Of a DNA stretch of 11,014 nucleotides, positions 1 through 6,861 are shown piece by piece. The position numbers and the translations under genes are program-made. The stretch is taken from positions 1 to 11,014 of the forward strand of contig JAAFJZ010000050.1 of the NCBI GenBank assembly GCA_013298205.1. Direction: 5' to 3'. This DNA is from Cytophagales bacterium (GTDB taxonomy: Bacteria; Bacteroidota; Bacteroidia; Cytophagales; UBA9547). The notes beneath the pieces were generated by a model that ran no database searches, was not told where the DNA came from, and saw only the letters and a program-made list of their open reading frames with translations. The number at the start of each line of letters is the position of its first letter. The first letter of the stretch is position 1.

Positions 1-233
1 GGGTAGGCAAGACCGTATTCTGCTGTACCTGTTGTATCAGCCAATCTCACTTCAGGATGGTTTGCCAATCCTAAATAGTTGTTCAAACTCCAGTTTAAAA
101 CTTCCTTACCTCTAAATTTCATGTGAGGTCCGATTTCACCTTCCAACTTAGGAAATGTAAAATAACCATGTGAAACTTTTGAATGTTTGCCTAAAGGGCC
201 TCTATCAAGTAATAATTTTTCAAATAAATCCAC
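1..233 (-). CDS. PLP-dependent alpha-oxoamine synthase family enzyme, N-terminal part (cut by window edge)
   Basis: The complement reads 77 codons from a GTG at 233 to the window edge, beginning VDLFEKLLLDRGPLGKHS. It contains the stretch LNWSLNNYLGLANHPEVR and then EYGLAYP. The N-Y-L-G-L-A motif followed by a YGLAYP-like segment is the N-terminal signature of the class II aminotransferase fold group. That group includes 8-amino-7-oxononanoate synthase, 2-amino-3-ketobutyrate CoA ligase and serine palmitoyltransferase. These PLP enzymes condense an amino acid with an acyl thioester. The catalytic lysine lies outside the window, so the substrate cannot be read. From memory, this N-terminus resembles a Bacteroidota subgroup that includes candidates for the cysteate acyltransferase of sulfonolipid synthesis; this is inference only. 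The start is forced: an in-frame TAA sits immediately upstream of the GTG, and the next ATG is well inside the conserved region. The gene is transcribed divergently from proS. Confidence 0.8.
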   Translation of the reverse strand, partial: MDLFEKLLLDRGPLGKHSKVSHGYFTFPKLEGEIGPHMKFRGKEVLNWSLNNYLGLANHPEVRLADTTGTAEYGLAY

Positions 234-269
234 TTATATTTAATTTTTCGTATTTAAAATTATTTTTAG

Positions 270-277
270 CAAAGTTA
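270..277 (-). promoter_or_regulatory. Bacteroidota -7 promoter element for the oxoamine synthase gene
   Basis: On the complement this reads TAACTTTG, an exact match to the TAnnTTTG consensus, 36 bp before the GTG start. A T-rich run ending in TTTG (plus-strand CAAA at 292-295) lies upstream, but the 14-bp spacing is shorter than usual for a -33 element, so only the -7 part is supported. Confidence 0.45.
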
Positions 278-425
278 TTAGGATTCTGATTCAAAAAAAA
301 CTAAAATTAGAATTTATAACGATTTTTAACAATAAATAAGCATAAACTGCTATTTTGAAGTACAAAAAACCATTTAATAGACTGAATGAGTACTAAAATA
401 GAGAATTTTATTAAAATAATGTTTA

Positions 426-455
426 TTGTATGAATTTGATAATCGATTTATACAA
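426..455. repeat. Imperfect inverted repeat upstream of proS
   Basis: TTGTATGAA at 426-434 and TTTATACAA at 447-455 are inverted copies with one mismatch (a G-U pair in RNA), separated by 12 bases. It lies about 50 bp upstream of the proposed proS -7 element, so it would not be in the proS leader transcript. It could be an operator or a chance A+T-rich palindrome. Confidence 0.3.
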
Positions 456-507
456 CAAATAAAAACGATTTTCGAGTCAAGTTTAACTATTTTTAGAGAT
501 GCTTACT

Positions 508-515
508 TACATTTG
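508..515 (+). promoter_or_regulatory. Candidate -7 promoter element for proS
   Basis: TACATTTG matches TAnnTTTG and ends 20 bases before the proS ATG, which would give a short leader of about 10-20 nt. No clear TTG-type -33 box is seen at the expected distance, so the call rests on the -7 match and its position. Confidence 0.45.
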
Positions 516-535
516 TAGCTTAATAAAAAAATAAA

Positions 536-2011
536 ATGAGTTTAGGAATTCCCAAAAGAAGCGAAGATTACGCAGCTTGGTACCAAGAATTAGTAAAAAA
601 AGCAGATTTAGCCGAAAATAGTGCCGTAAGAGGTTGTATGGTCATCAAACCTTATGGCTACTCTATATGGGAGAAAATGGTAGAAGTTTTGGATAAAATG
701 TTTAAAGAAACGGGCCATTCCAACGCATATTTTCCGCTTTTTATCCCCAAATCATTTTTGAGCAAGGAAGCTGACCATGTGGAAGGATTTGCAAAAGAAT
801 GTGCTGTAGTAACTCATTATAGATTAAAAAATGGAGAAAATGGTGAAGGAATAATCGTAGATCCTGAAGCCAAATTGGAAGAAGAACTTATCGTAAGACC
901 TACTTCTGAAACTGTAATCTGGAATACTTATAAGAATTGGGTGCAATCGTATAGAGATTTGCCTATTTTAGTAAACCAATGGGCTAATGTCGTACGTTGG
1001 GAAATGAGAACTCGCTTGTTTTTGCGCACTACAGAATTTCTTTGGCAAGAAGGACACACAGCTCACGCTACTCAGGTGGAAGCTGAAGCTGAAACCAAAC
1101 AAATGCTAGAGGTTTATGCTAAGTTTGCAGAAGATTTTATGGCTATTCCTGTTTTGAAAGGCGTAAAAACAGCCAATGAAAGATTTGCTGGGGCAGTAGA
1201 AACATATTGCATAGAAGCATTGATGCAAGATGGAAAAGCGTTGCAAGCAGGTACTTCACACTTTTTGGGTCAAAATTTTGCCAAAGCCTTTGATGTGAAA
1301 TTTACCAACAAAGAAGGAAAAATAGAATTGGTTTGGGGTACTTCTTGGGGCGTGAGCACTAGGCTTATGGGCGCATTAATTATGGCTCACTCTGACGATG
1401 AGGGCTTGGTTTTGCCTCCTTTACTTGCACCCATTCAAGTAGTTATTGTTCCGATATTTAATAATGAAGAACAATTAAATTCTGCAAATACCTATGCTTC
1501 CAACATTGTAAATCAACTAAAGAAACTAGGTATAAGTGTAAAATATGACAATAGAGACAACCTCAAACCTGGCTTTAAATTCGCTGATTATGAGCTTAAA
1601 GGTGTACCCGTACGTGTAGCCATTGGGCCAAGAGACATTCAAAACCAAACGGTAGAAATAGCTAGAAGAGATACAAAAGAAAAGAAAGTCATTCCTTTGG
1701 AAGGTGTAGCTGAAGCGATTCAAAATCTTTTGAATGAAATCCAAGAAAATATTTTTCAAAAAGCACTTAAATTCAGAACCGAAAATACCCGAGAAGCCAA
1801 AACTTATACTGAATTTAAGAAAATTATAGAGGAAACGGAAGGTTTTGTACTTGCACATTGGGACGGAACTAGCGAAACAGAGAAAAAAATCAAAGAAGAA
1901 ACTAAGGCGACCATTCGCTGTATTCCTTTGAACAACACTTTAGAAGAAGGAGTTTGTATATACTCTGGTAAAAAATCTATCCAAAAAGTAGTGTTTGCCA
2001 AAGCATATTAA
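536..2011 (+). CDS. proS: Prolyl-tRNA synthetase, eukaryote/archaeal-like type
   Basis: This class II aminoacyl-tRNA synthetase of 491 residues activates proline with ATP and charges tRNA-Pro in the cytoplasm. Visible marks are the proline-pocket loop RPTSE at 121-125, motif 2 around R154 (VVRWEMR) continuing to the FLWQEGHTAHAT segment at 168-179, the TSHFLGQNFAKAF stretch at 240-252, and motif 3 with R276 in WGVSTRLMGAL. An anticodon-binding domain follows from about residue 300. The protein then has the C-terminal domain ending in FAKAY with a terminal tyrosine, as in the eukaryote/archaeal-type enzymes. There is no large editing insertion between motifs 2 and 3, which distinguishes it from the E. 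coli type. The length is typical of the short form. The ATG follows an A-rich leader without a Shine-Dalgarno sequence, as usual in Bacteroidota. The NUDIX gene follows 8 nt after the stop and is probably cotranscribed. Confidence 0.97.
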   Translation: MSLGIPKRSEDYAAWYQELVKKADLAENSAVRGCMVIKPYGYSIWEKMVEVLDKMFKETGHSNAYFPLFIPKSFLSKEADHVEGFAKECAVVTHYRLKNGENGEGIIVDPEAKLEEELIVRPTSETVIWNTYKNWVQSYRDLPILVNQWANVVRWEMRTRLFLRTTEFLWQEGHTAHATQVEAEAETKQMLEVYAKFAEDFMAIPVLKGVKTANERFAGAVETYCIEALMQDGKALQAGTSHFLGQNFAKAFDVKFTNKEGKIELVWGTSWGVSTRLMGALIMAHSDDEGLVLPPLLAPIQVVIVPIFNNEEQLNSANTYASNIVNQLKKLGISVKYDNRDNLKPGFKFADYELKGVPVRVAIGPRDIQNQTVEIARRDTKEKKVIPLEGVAEAIQNLLNEIQENIFQKALKFRTENTREAKTYTEFKKIIEETEGFVLAHWDGTSETEKKIKEETKATIRCIPLNNTLEEGVCIYSGKKSIQKVVFAKAY

Positions 2012-2019
2012 TCTAAAAT

Positions 2020-2460
2020 ATGTTAGACTATTATGCAAACAAAGTTCGGATTCGAGTTACCGGACTTTGTATTATAGACGATAAAATTCTACTTCTAAAA
2101 CACAAAATTTCAGATTTGAGGTCTATTTGGTGGGCTGCTCCTGGTGGTGGAGTTGAATTTGGAGAAACTTTAGAAAAAGCGTTGAAAAGAGAGTTTTTGG
2201 AAGAAGTTGGTTTAGAAATTGAACTCGTCAAGTTTTTATTTATTAATGAATATATTGATAATCCTTTGCATGCAATAGAACTTTTTTATGAAGTAAAATA
2301 CATAAGTGGAGAAATCAAAATGGGTAAAGATCCTGAGCATACAGAACAAATGATAAAAGAAGCAAAACTTTTCACTTTATCAGAAATTAAAGATTTACCA
2401 AACAAAACATATCATGATTTTTTTAAAAAAATAAATTCATTTTCTGAATTATTAAACTAG
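2020..2460 (+). CDS. NUDIX hydrolase
   Basis: The 146-residue protein has a complete NUDIX box at residues 43-65 (G-x5-E-x7-REFLEEVGL). The catalytic glutamates are in the REFLEEVG core (E58, E61, E62). It is preceded by the usual beta strand containing a glycine-rich turn (AAPGGGVEFGE). NUDIX enzymes hydrolyse nucleoside diphosphates linked to another group, using Mg2+. The substrate cannot be told from sequence; candidates include oxidised nucleotides, ADP-ribose, nucleotide sugars and diadenosine polyphosphates. The ATG lies 8 nt after the proS stop with no space for a promoter, so cotranscription with proS is likely. Its end faces the leftward TPR gene, with only 4 bp between the stop codons. 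It is a standard-sized single-domain member. Confidence 0.93.
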   Translation: MLDYYANKVRIRVTGLCIIDDKILLLKHKISDLRSIWWAAPGGGVEFGETLEKALKREFLEEVGLEIELVKFLFINEYIDNPLHAIELFYEVKYISGEIKMGKDPEHTEQMIKEAKLFTLSEIKDLPNKTYHDFFKKINSFSELLN

Positions 2461-2464
2461 ACAG

Positions 2465-3634
2465 TTACTGTTTTTGGTTTTTGAAAAAATCATCTGCTTC
2501 TTTTTTATATGAAACATTTTCTGTTTTTTCTATTACTTTTTGATAATACGCTTTGGCTTTATTGTAATTTTTTTCTTTTATACAAATCCTTGCCATGCAC
2601 GAATATGTCATAACCAACAAATCTTCTGATTTTCTATTGTTTTTGAAATATTCATTTAAATGCAATAAAAGATTTTGATGAAGATTATTTAGAGACGAAT
2701 TGGTTTTTTCCAAAACGATTGTTTCATATATTTTACCCGAAATTTGAAAAAAAGGAATTTGAGAATTAATAAGTTTTTTTGCTTGCAACATCGCCAAATC
2801 ATATTTTTTTAGTTCGATCAAAACCTCAAAATACCTTTGAGTAAAATTAAGATTATTAGGATATTTTGAAACGAGTGTTTCTATAAAAGGCAAAGACAAA
2901 TCGGGCCTTGTTTCATATTTATTATATAAGCCAGATAAAAAAATTAAGGATTCATTTTGAGTAAAAGTAGCCAATTGAGAGCCACTTTTTAAATCTGCAA
3001 AACCTTGGGCCTTATTTCCTTTTTCAAAAAGTATCATGAAAGGCTTTACACTAGGATGAGTTATAGGATACTGCTCTAAATAAAAATAATACAAACCAGA
3101 AAAAAAATAAAATTCACTATACTGTTTTTTTAGTTGTAAAGCCGTTTTCATGTAACTATACGCAATCCTAATTTCTTGAATTACTTTTAACAATTCATTT
3201 TGTTTAGAATAAAATAGAGCTAAATCGCCCCTTGCAGCTAAACTAAAAAACAAAGCTTCTGGATCATTCGGTTTGGAATCTAAAATTTGTTGACACCGAT
3301 ATAATGTTTGCTCAATAAGAGCCAAATAAGGAGAATATTGAGGACTATTTTTTAAAATAGGATAATATTCATTTTTAATGCACATTGATAAAAAATAAGG
3401 CGCAGCAGGGTGTTTTTCATAGGGTTTGCCTAATTTATTAATTGTGCTTTTGGCGATTTCAAAATCGAAATTATACATTTGGTCTAATGCAAGGGTAACG
3501 ATTTTTAAAGATTGAATATCATCGCTTAGCTTTTTTTGGGCTTTTCCAATGTGAATTACAAATAATAAAGTTAAAAGTAAGCAGTATCTCAAAATAAGGC
3601 AATAATAATTGTAATTAAATTGTTTTTTTTGCAA
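2465..3634 (-). CDS. Exported TPR-like repeat protein
   Basis: The function is not recognised. Residues about 15-33 form a hydrophobic signal segment ending GKA-Q, a typical Bacteroidota signal peptidase site, so the mature protein should be periplasmic or envelope-associated. The rest is helical and repeat-like. The clearest TPR unit is residues 341-373 (YSCMARICIKEKNYNKAKAYY), with weaker units around 44-82 and 228-288. TPR folds mediate protein-protein contacts, and no catalytic motif is seen. There is no ATG start. The longest frame begins with TTG at 3634. A second TTG at 3592 gives a shorter, cleaner signal peptide (MRYCLLLTLL...) and 375 residues. A -33/-7-like promoter overlaps the first TTG, which favours the second. 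I give the longer extent as the outer bound. The coding sequence is visibly more A+T rich than proS. The gene is divergent from the 288-codon gene at 3655. Confidence 0.82.
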   Translation of the reverse strand: MQKKQFNYNYYCLILRYCLLLTLLFVIHIGKAQKKLSDDIQSLKIVTLALDQMYNFDFEIAKSTINKLGKPYEKHPAAPYFLSMCIKNEYYPILKNSPQYSPYLALIEQTLYRCQQILDSKPNDPEALFFSLAARGDLALFYSKQNELLKVIQEIRIAYSYMKTALQLKKQYSEFYFFSGLYYFYLEQYPITHPSVKPFMILFEKGNKAQGFADLKSGSQLATFTQNESLIFLSGLYNKYETRPDLSLPFIETLVSKYPNNLNFTQRYFEVLIELKKYDLAMLQAKKLINSQIPFFQISGKIYETIVLEKTNSSLNNLHQNLLLHLNEYFKNNRKSEDLLVMTYSCMARICIKEKNYNKAKAYYQKVIEKTENVSYKKEADDFFKNQKQ

Positions 3635-3660
3635 AGTAATTTATTTCGTAAAAAATGCAA
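3632..3660 (-). promoter_or_regulatory. Possible -33/-7 promoter for the TPR gene
   Basis: On the complement, TTG (3660-3658) is followed after 18 bases by TTACTTTG (3639-3632). This is a near match to the Bacteroidota TTG-spacer-TAnnTTTG arrangement, with T instead of A at the second -7 position. The transcript would begin near 3625, inside the longest reading frame, which argues for initiation at the internal TTG (3592-3590). The -33 half falls within codon 2 of the divergent gene at 3655. Confidence 0.4.
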
Positions 3661-4521
3661 AATATTGAATTCAAAAGTCATAAAGGTTTGGTGCTAGAAA
3701 ATCAAAATGCTAGCTTCTTTTTTAATACCCAAAAATATTTAGATTCTTTTTCGATTCAAAATGTCGTTTCTTTTAAAATGATCAAATCAAGTAAATTGAT
3801 ATTATCAACTTCTATTTTTAGCTATAAAAATATAGGTTTTGCACCTTTACAAGCGCCTTGGGCTTCTATAGAGAAATATGAAGATATTTCAATTGAAGAT
3901 TTGAATTTGTTCTTGAAATTTGTTTCGGATTCAATGAGTCAATATGGATTTGAAAAGCTTCAAATCAATTTAGGCCCTGATTCTAGTTTTGATAAAAATT
4001 ACTTTAATCAAATACAAAAAAGTATGGTTTTAAATGGGTTTGAGAAAATGGGGTTTGATTCGATTCCTAGTGTAGATATAAATAAAATTTCTTCTAACTC
4101 ATTTATTAGCTTAGCCAACAATATTGAAATGGAAGAAAATATTGATTTGATTCAAGTTTATCAACAATATATTCATAATGATTTACTTTCCATGAAAAGC
4201 ATTTCCCAAGAATCTTTTGTGAAAATGATACAAAATAATGCAAGTTGGTATGCTATTTTGAGTTATAATATTGATAATAAAACCCAAACTTTTTTGCCAG
4301 TAATGAAAATAATGGAAAATAAAGTGTACATATTTGGAACTACTGATATAAACTTAAGTTCAAATGAAAAGTTATTTTTATCTGTAATAGCTTTTTTTAA
4401 AGTTAACTATGAAGAGTTGTTGATAGATCAAGTTTTTTTTGGAAATCCATTTCCAAAATCTGACTTGTTGTTTGAAATGAATGATGAATTTGAAAAAAAT
4501 CTATGGGTTTTGGATGCTTAA
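3655..4521 (+). CDS. Uncharacterised protein, possibly a divergent GNAT/FemAB-like acyltransferase
   Basis: This 288-residue protein has no signal peptide and no membrane segment, so it is likely cytoplasmic. I do not recognise it with confidence. The segment at residues 61-110 (GFAPLQAPWASIE..., then a helix, then YGFEKLQINLGPDSS) resembles the first half of Bacteroidota proteins annotated as GNAT- or FemAB-like acyltransferases. Those often carry a 'PLRAPFGG' motif followed by a helix and a strand reading K-x-I-x-I. The C-terminal half, 193-262, alternates strands and helices (SWYAILSYNI, TFLPVMKIM, KVYIFGTTD), compatible with an acyltransferase core. No clear acetyl-CoA pyrophosphate loop (Q/RxxGxG/A) is present, so it may have lost activity or belong elsewhere. 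It starts at ATG, 20 bp from the longest frame of the divergent TPR gene. Its stop overlaps the stop of the convergent ABC permease gene by 4 bp. Base composition is very A+T rich. Confidence 0.7.
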   Translation: MQNIEFKSHKGLVLENQNASFFFNTQKYLDSFSIQNVVSFKMIKSSKLILSTSIFSYKNIGFAPLQAPWASIEKYEDISIEDLNLFLKFVSDSMSQYGFEKLQINLGPDSSFDKNYFNQIQKSMVLNGFEKMGFDSIPSVDINKISSNSFISLANNIEMEENIDLIQVYQQYIHNDLLSMKSISQESFVKMIQNNASWYAILSYNIDNKTQTFLPVMKIMENKVYIFGTTDINLSSNEKLFLSVIAFFKVNYEELLIDQVFFGNPFPKSDLLFEMNDEFEKNLWVLDA

Positions 4522-5900
4522 TTTTTTGAAAACAAACTGAATGATTTTAACATAAAAAATAAAATTGAGATTTGTATCAAACCGGGTAAAATAAAAATCC
4601 ATGATTTTATCGCCATAAATGGCATAATAAAAGCCAAAACTAAAGAGCTTCCTGTAACGCTAAAAAGCAAATATGCTATTACGGTATAAAAAAGGATTAA
4701 AATAGTTAATGCTAAACCTTCAGATTTAGGACTTTTATTTTGTAAAATAAACCAAATTACAAACATAAAATCACGAACTAAACAAATGATTGCTCCAAAA
4801 CATAAACCTAATGTTGAATAATCTTTTGTAATTTTTTCTGTAACTAATTGATTAACAGGAACAAAAAAACTAAATATTCCTGTAATTAAAAGAAAAAATA
4901 GAGCAAACCCAAAAGTAACTAACCACAAAGGAGCTTCATAATCTAGATTTAGATATTTTTTAGATTGCATCGTATTTGTAACTTTTCGTATTTGAATGAG
5001 GTTTTTGGTCTCAGTGAAGAACAAAAAGTAAAAGAAGAAAACCCCTAAAAATGAAGCACTTATTAAAATCAGTAATGCTTTCTCAATAATTGAGATTAAA
5101 TCGAAATGAATTAAGAGGCCTATTTTAAATAGCAAACAAGAAAATAAAAAAGCTATCCATACTTTGCTTGAATTGCGAAATTGCATTTCATGTCTAAACT
5201 TTCTGTAAAGTCCCACTAAACTCCAAACATAAAAATAAAATAATACAAAAATAAAAAAATTAAGAAACTTAAAATCAATATGATACCATCTTACATTTAA
5301 AGTAGATAAGTTGGTTGAAAAAGAGTTAAACATTAGATACGTAGAAATAAAAAGTACTATAAAAAATATAAAGAAATTGGCTTTAAGCTTTTTCTTAACT
5401 ACATTTTTACCTACAACCCAAAGCGACCACATCAAAGCCAAACTATGCGAAAGCAACCCAATGACTACAATAACTAATCCAAACCTTAACTCTTTTTCAG
5501 CATTTTCCATAAAAAAACTGCTGCCAAAGTAACAAAATAAACAAAGCAAAGAACCTAGCCATGTGTAAATGCTGCTGCCAAATAATTTGCCTACCATCAA
5601 TTGCAAAGGTGTTAAGGACGACATTTTTTGCCAATCCCAAGTTTTATCATTAATCTCTGTAATAATTGATTCGCTTACCAATTTAGAACCCCAAATAATT
5701 GTAAGAAAAAAATAACCCAATAAAGAAACTTTTGAGAGAACGCTAAAAATTTGTTCGCCTTCTGCACCTGAATATGAGGCTATTACGCACAAAATTATAC
5801 CAATAATTGCTGTAAATAGTACTAAAAGTCTTTGGTTTGTTAACTCTAACCAAAGGTATTTTTTAAATTCTGGGTTTCTATTCCACCAAGTTAAGTTCAT
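4518..5900 (-). CDS. ABC-2 type transporter permease
   Basis: The 460-residue integral membrane protein has about 12 hydrophobic segments, roughly at 25-43, 56-73, 110-130, 139-163, 173-191, 212-231, 247-265, 274-296, 325-347, 362-386, 395-413 and 420-452. The N-terminus RNPEFKKYLWLELTNQRLL and the cytoplasmic loop at residues 80-107 (TEINDKTWDWQKMSSLTPLQ) match a conserved block in ABC-2 type permeases. In those proteins the block probably forms the coupling helix touching the ATPase. It is the membrane partner of the ATPase encoded immediately upstream; the start overlaps the ATPase stop in an ATGA. The transported substrate is unknown. The family generally exports, and some members insert or release other envelope proteins. 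This is the last gene of the leftward cluster, and its stop overlaps that of the convergent gene at 3655-4521. Confidence 0.9.
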   Translation of the reverse strand: MNLTWWNRNPEFKKYLWLELTNQRLLVLFTAIIGIILCVIASYSGAEGEQIFSVLSKVSLLGYFFLTIIWGSKLVSESIITEINDKTWDWQKMSSLTPLQLMVGKLFGSSIYTWLGSLLCLFCYFGSSFFMENAEKELRFGLVIVVIGLLSHSLALMWSLWVVGKNVVKKKLKANFFIFFIVLFISTYLMFNSFSTNLSTLNVRWYHIDFKFLNFFIFVLFYFYVWSLVGLYRKFRHEMQFRNSSKVWIAFLFSCLLFKIGLLIHFDLISIIEKALLILISASFLGVFFFYFLFFTETKNLIQIRKVTNTMQSKKYLNLDYEAPLWLVTFGFALFFLLITGIFSFFVPVNQLVTEKITKDYSTLGLCFGAIICLVRDFMFVIWFILQNKSPKSEGLALTILILFYTVIAYLLFSVTGSSLVLAFIMPFMAIKSWIFILPGLIQISILFFMLKSFSLFSKN

Positions 5901-6829
5901 ATACGATTTATACTTTTTAGGTATTCTTTTTGAAAGTCGGCTTGTGGTTCTGAGAGTTCAAGTATAGGATAACCATTGATGAAGAGTTGTCTGTTAAAAT
6001 TAATTTTATCAATTTCTTCTCCTGTAAAAACATATTCAAGCGTATTGTTTTTGTCTGCAAATATTTCACTAACCACTTTTTGAGATTCCATAAAATCAAA
6101 AACTTCTTTATTGATATTTCCCAAAAACTTAATTCTTATTTTAGTTTTTTTGCTTTCAATATTTGTGTTTTTCAGCTTTGTATGCTCTACTAATTTTCCA
6201 TCCTTCAAAATTAAAAGCTCAGTACAATAATCTTCTAACTCAGCTAAAATATGAGAAGAAACCAAAATAGACATTCCTTTATTTTGAAGATACAATAGTA
6301 GCTCAGAAAGTTTGTATCTTGCCTCAGGATCCAAACCAGATGCCGGCTCATCTAAAATAAGCAACCGAGGTTTATGAACGATTGCCATTCCAATACCCAC
6401 TCTTTGTTTTTGACCACGAGAAAGCTCACCTACTTTTCGTTTATTCAAATCATGAATAGAAAGCAACTCTAATGTGTTTTTGCTAATTTCTTCTATTTCA
6501 GAACTGGCTATGTTTTTGGAACGAGCTGCATATTCTAAATGTTGCGCTACAGTAAGCTCATCATATAAACCAAAAAAATCTGATAAATAGCCTATTTTTT
6601 GATGAATTTCTCTTGGATAATCAATTGTATCAAGCCCGTCTATAAATATATTTCCACTTTGTAAGCTAGAAAGAGCCGCTACTGAGCGCATCAATGTGGT
6701 TTTACCAGAACCATTTGGACCTACCAAAGCTGTAATTTCATTGGGAGAAATTGTAAAAGAAACATCTTGTAGTGCTTTTACATTTGTATACTCGTAATAA
6801 GCTGATTTGGCCTCAATGATGTAATTCAT
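5897..6829 (-). CDS. ABC transporter ATP-binding protein
   Basis: The 310-residue cytoplasmic ATPase powers the adjacent ABC-2 permease. Visible motifs are Walker A GPNGSGKT at 37-44, the ABC signature LSRGQ at 136-140, Walker B LLILDEP at 156-162 with the D-loop SGLDP at 164-168, and the switch histidine H193 in SSHIL. The Q-loop position reads GYLSDFFGLYDELTV (80-94), with aspartate where the canonical glutamine would be. To my knowledge this is usual in some ABC-2 exporter ATPases of this subgroup. After about residue 220 there is a 90-residue C-terminal extension ending FQKEYLKSI, also common in this subgroup. The TGA stop overlaps the permease ATG by 4 bp, giving translational coupling. 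It lies 32 nt after the DUF4293 gene with no obvious promoter between them. Confidence 0.96.
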   Translation of the reverse strand: MNYIIEAKSAYYEYTNVKALQDVSFTISPNEITALVGPNGSGKTTLMRSVAALSSLQSGNIFIDGLDTIDYPREIHQKIGYLSDFFGLYDELTVAQHLEYAARSKNIASSEIEEISKNTLELLSIHDLNKRKVGELSRGQKQRVGIGMAIVHKPRLLILDEPASGLDPEARYKLSELLLYLQNKGMSILVSSHILAELEDYCTELLILKDGKLVEHTKLKNTNIESKKTKIRIKFLGNINKEVFDFMESQKVVSEIFADKNNTLEYVFTGEEIDKINFNRQLFINGYPILELSEPQADFQKEYLKSINRI

Positions 6830-6861
6830 TATTTTTTTAGCTAAATTCGAATACTTAATAT

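Larger units (their letters stand above)
234..535. other. Divergent intergenic region between the oxoamine synthase gene and proS
   Basis: This 302-bp stretch is very A+T rich and shows no credible gene on either strand. It should hold the promoters of both flanking genes, and a -7-like element is visible for each (270-277 on the minus strand, 508-515 on the plus strand). An imperfect inverted repeat lies at 426-455. I see no tRNA, T-box-like leader or riboswitch fold before proS. Confidence 0.6.

Noticed and set aside
234..535. Possible T-box or riboswitch leader before proS
   Set aside because: The likely promoter lies only about 20-30 bp before the ATG, leaving no room for a structured leader, and T-boxes are not typical of Bacteroidota.
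1526..2001. Two overlapping antisense open frames (1526-1858 and 1804-2001, minus strand) inside proS
   Set aside because: They lie opposite a strongly conserved synthetase gene, encode low-complexity Phe/Ser/Tyr-rich peptides and have no family signature; they are shadows of the real gene.
2461..2471. ACAG-TTA-CTGT palindrome followed by T-rich sequence between the convergent NUDIX and TPR genes, considered as a terminator
   Set aside because: The stem is only 4 bp with a 3-base loop and overlaps the TPR stop codon; too weak to call.
5311..5532. Plus-strand frame of 73 codons opposite the ABC permease
   Set aside because: It is antisense to a conserved membrane-protein gene, and its composition is that expected of a complement frame; no motif or promoter was seen.
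5917..6193. Small frames on both strands in the C-terminal part of the ABC ATPase
   Set aside because: Both overlap well-supported coding sequence and contain no recognisable domain.
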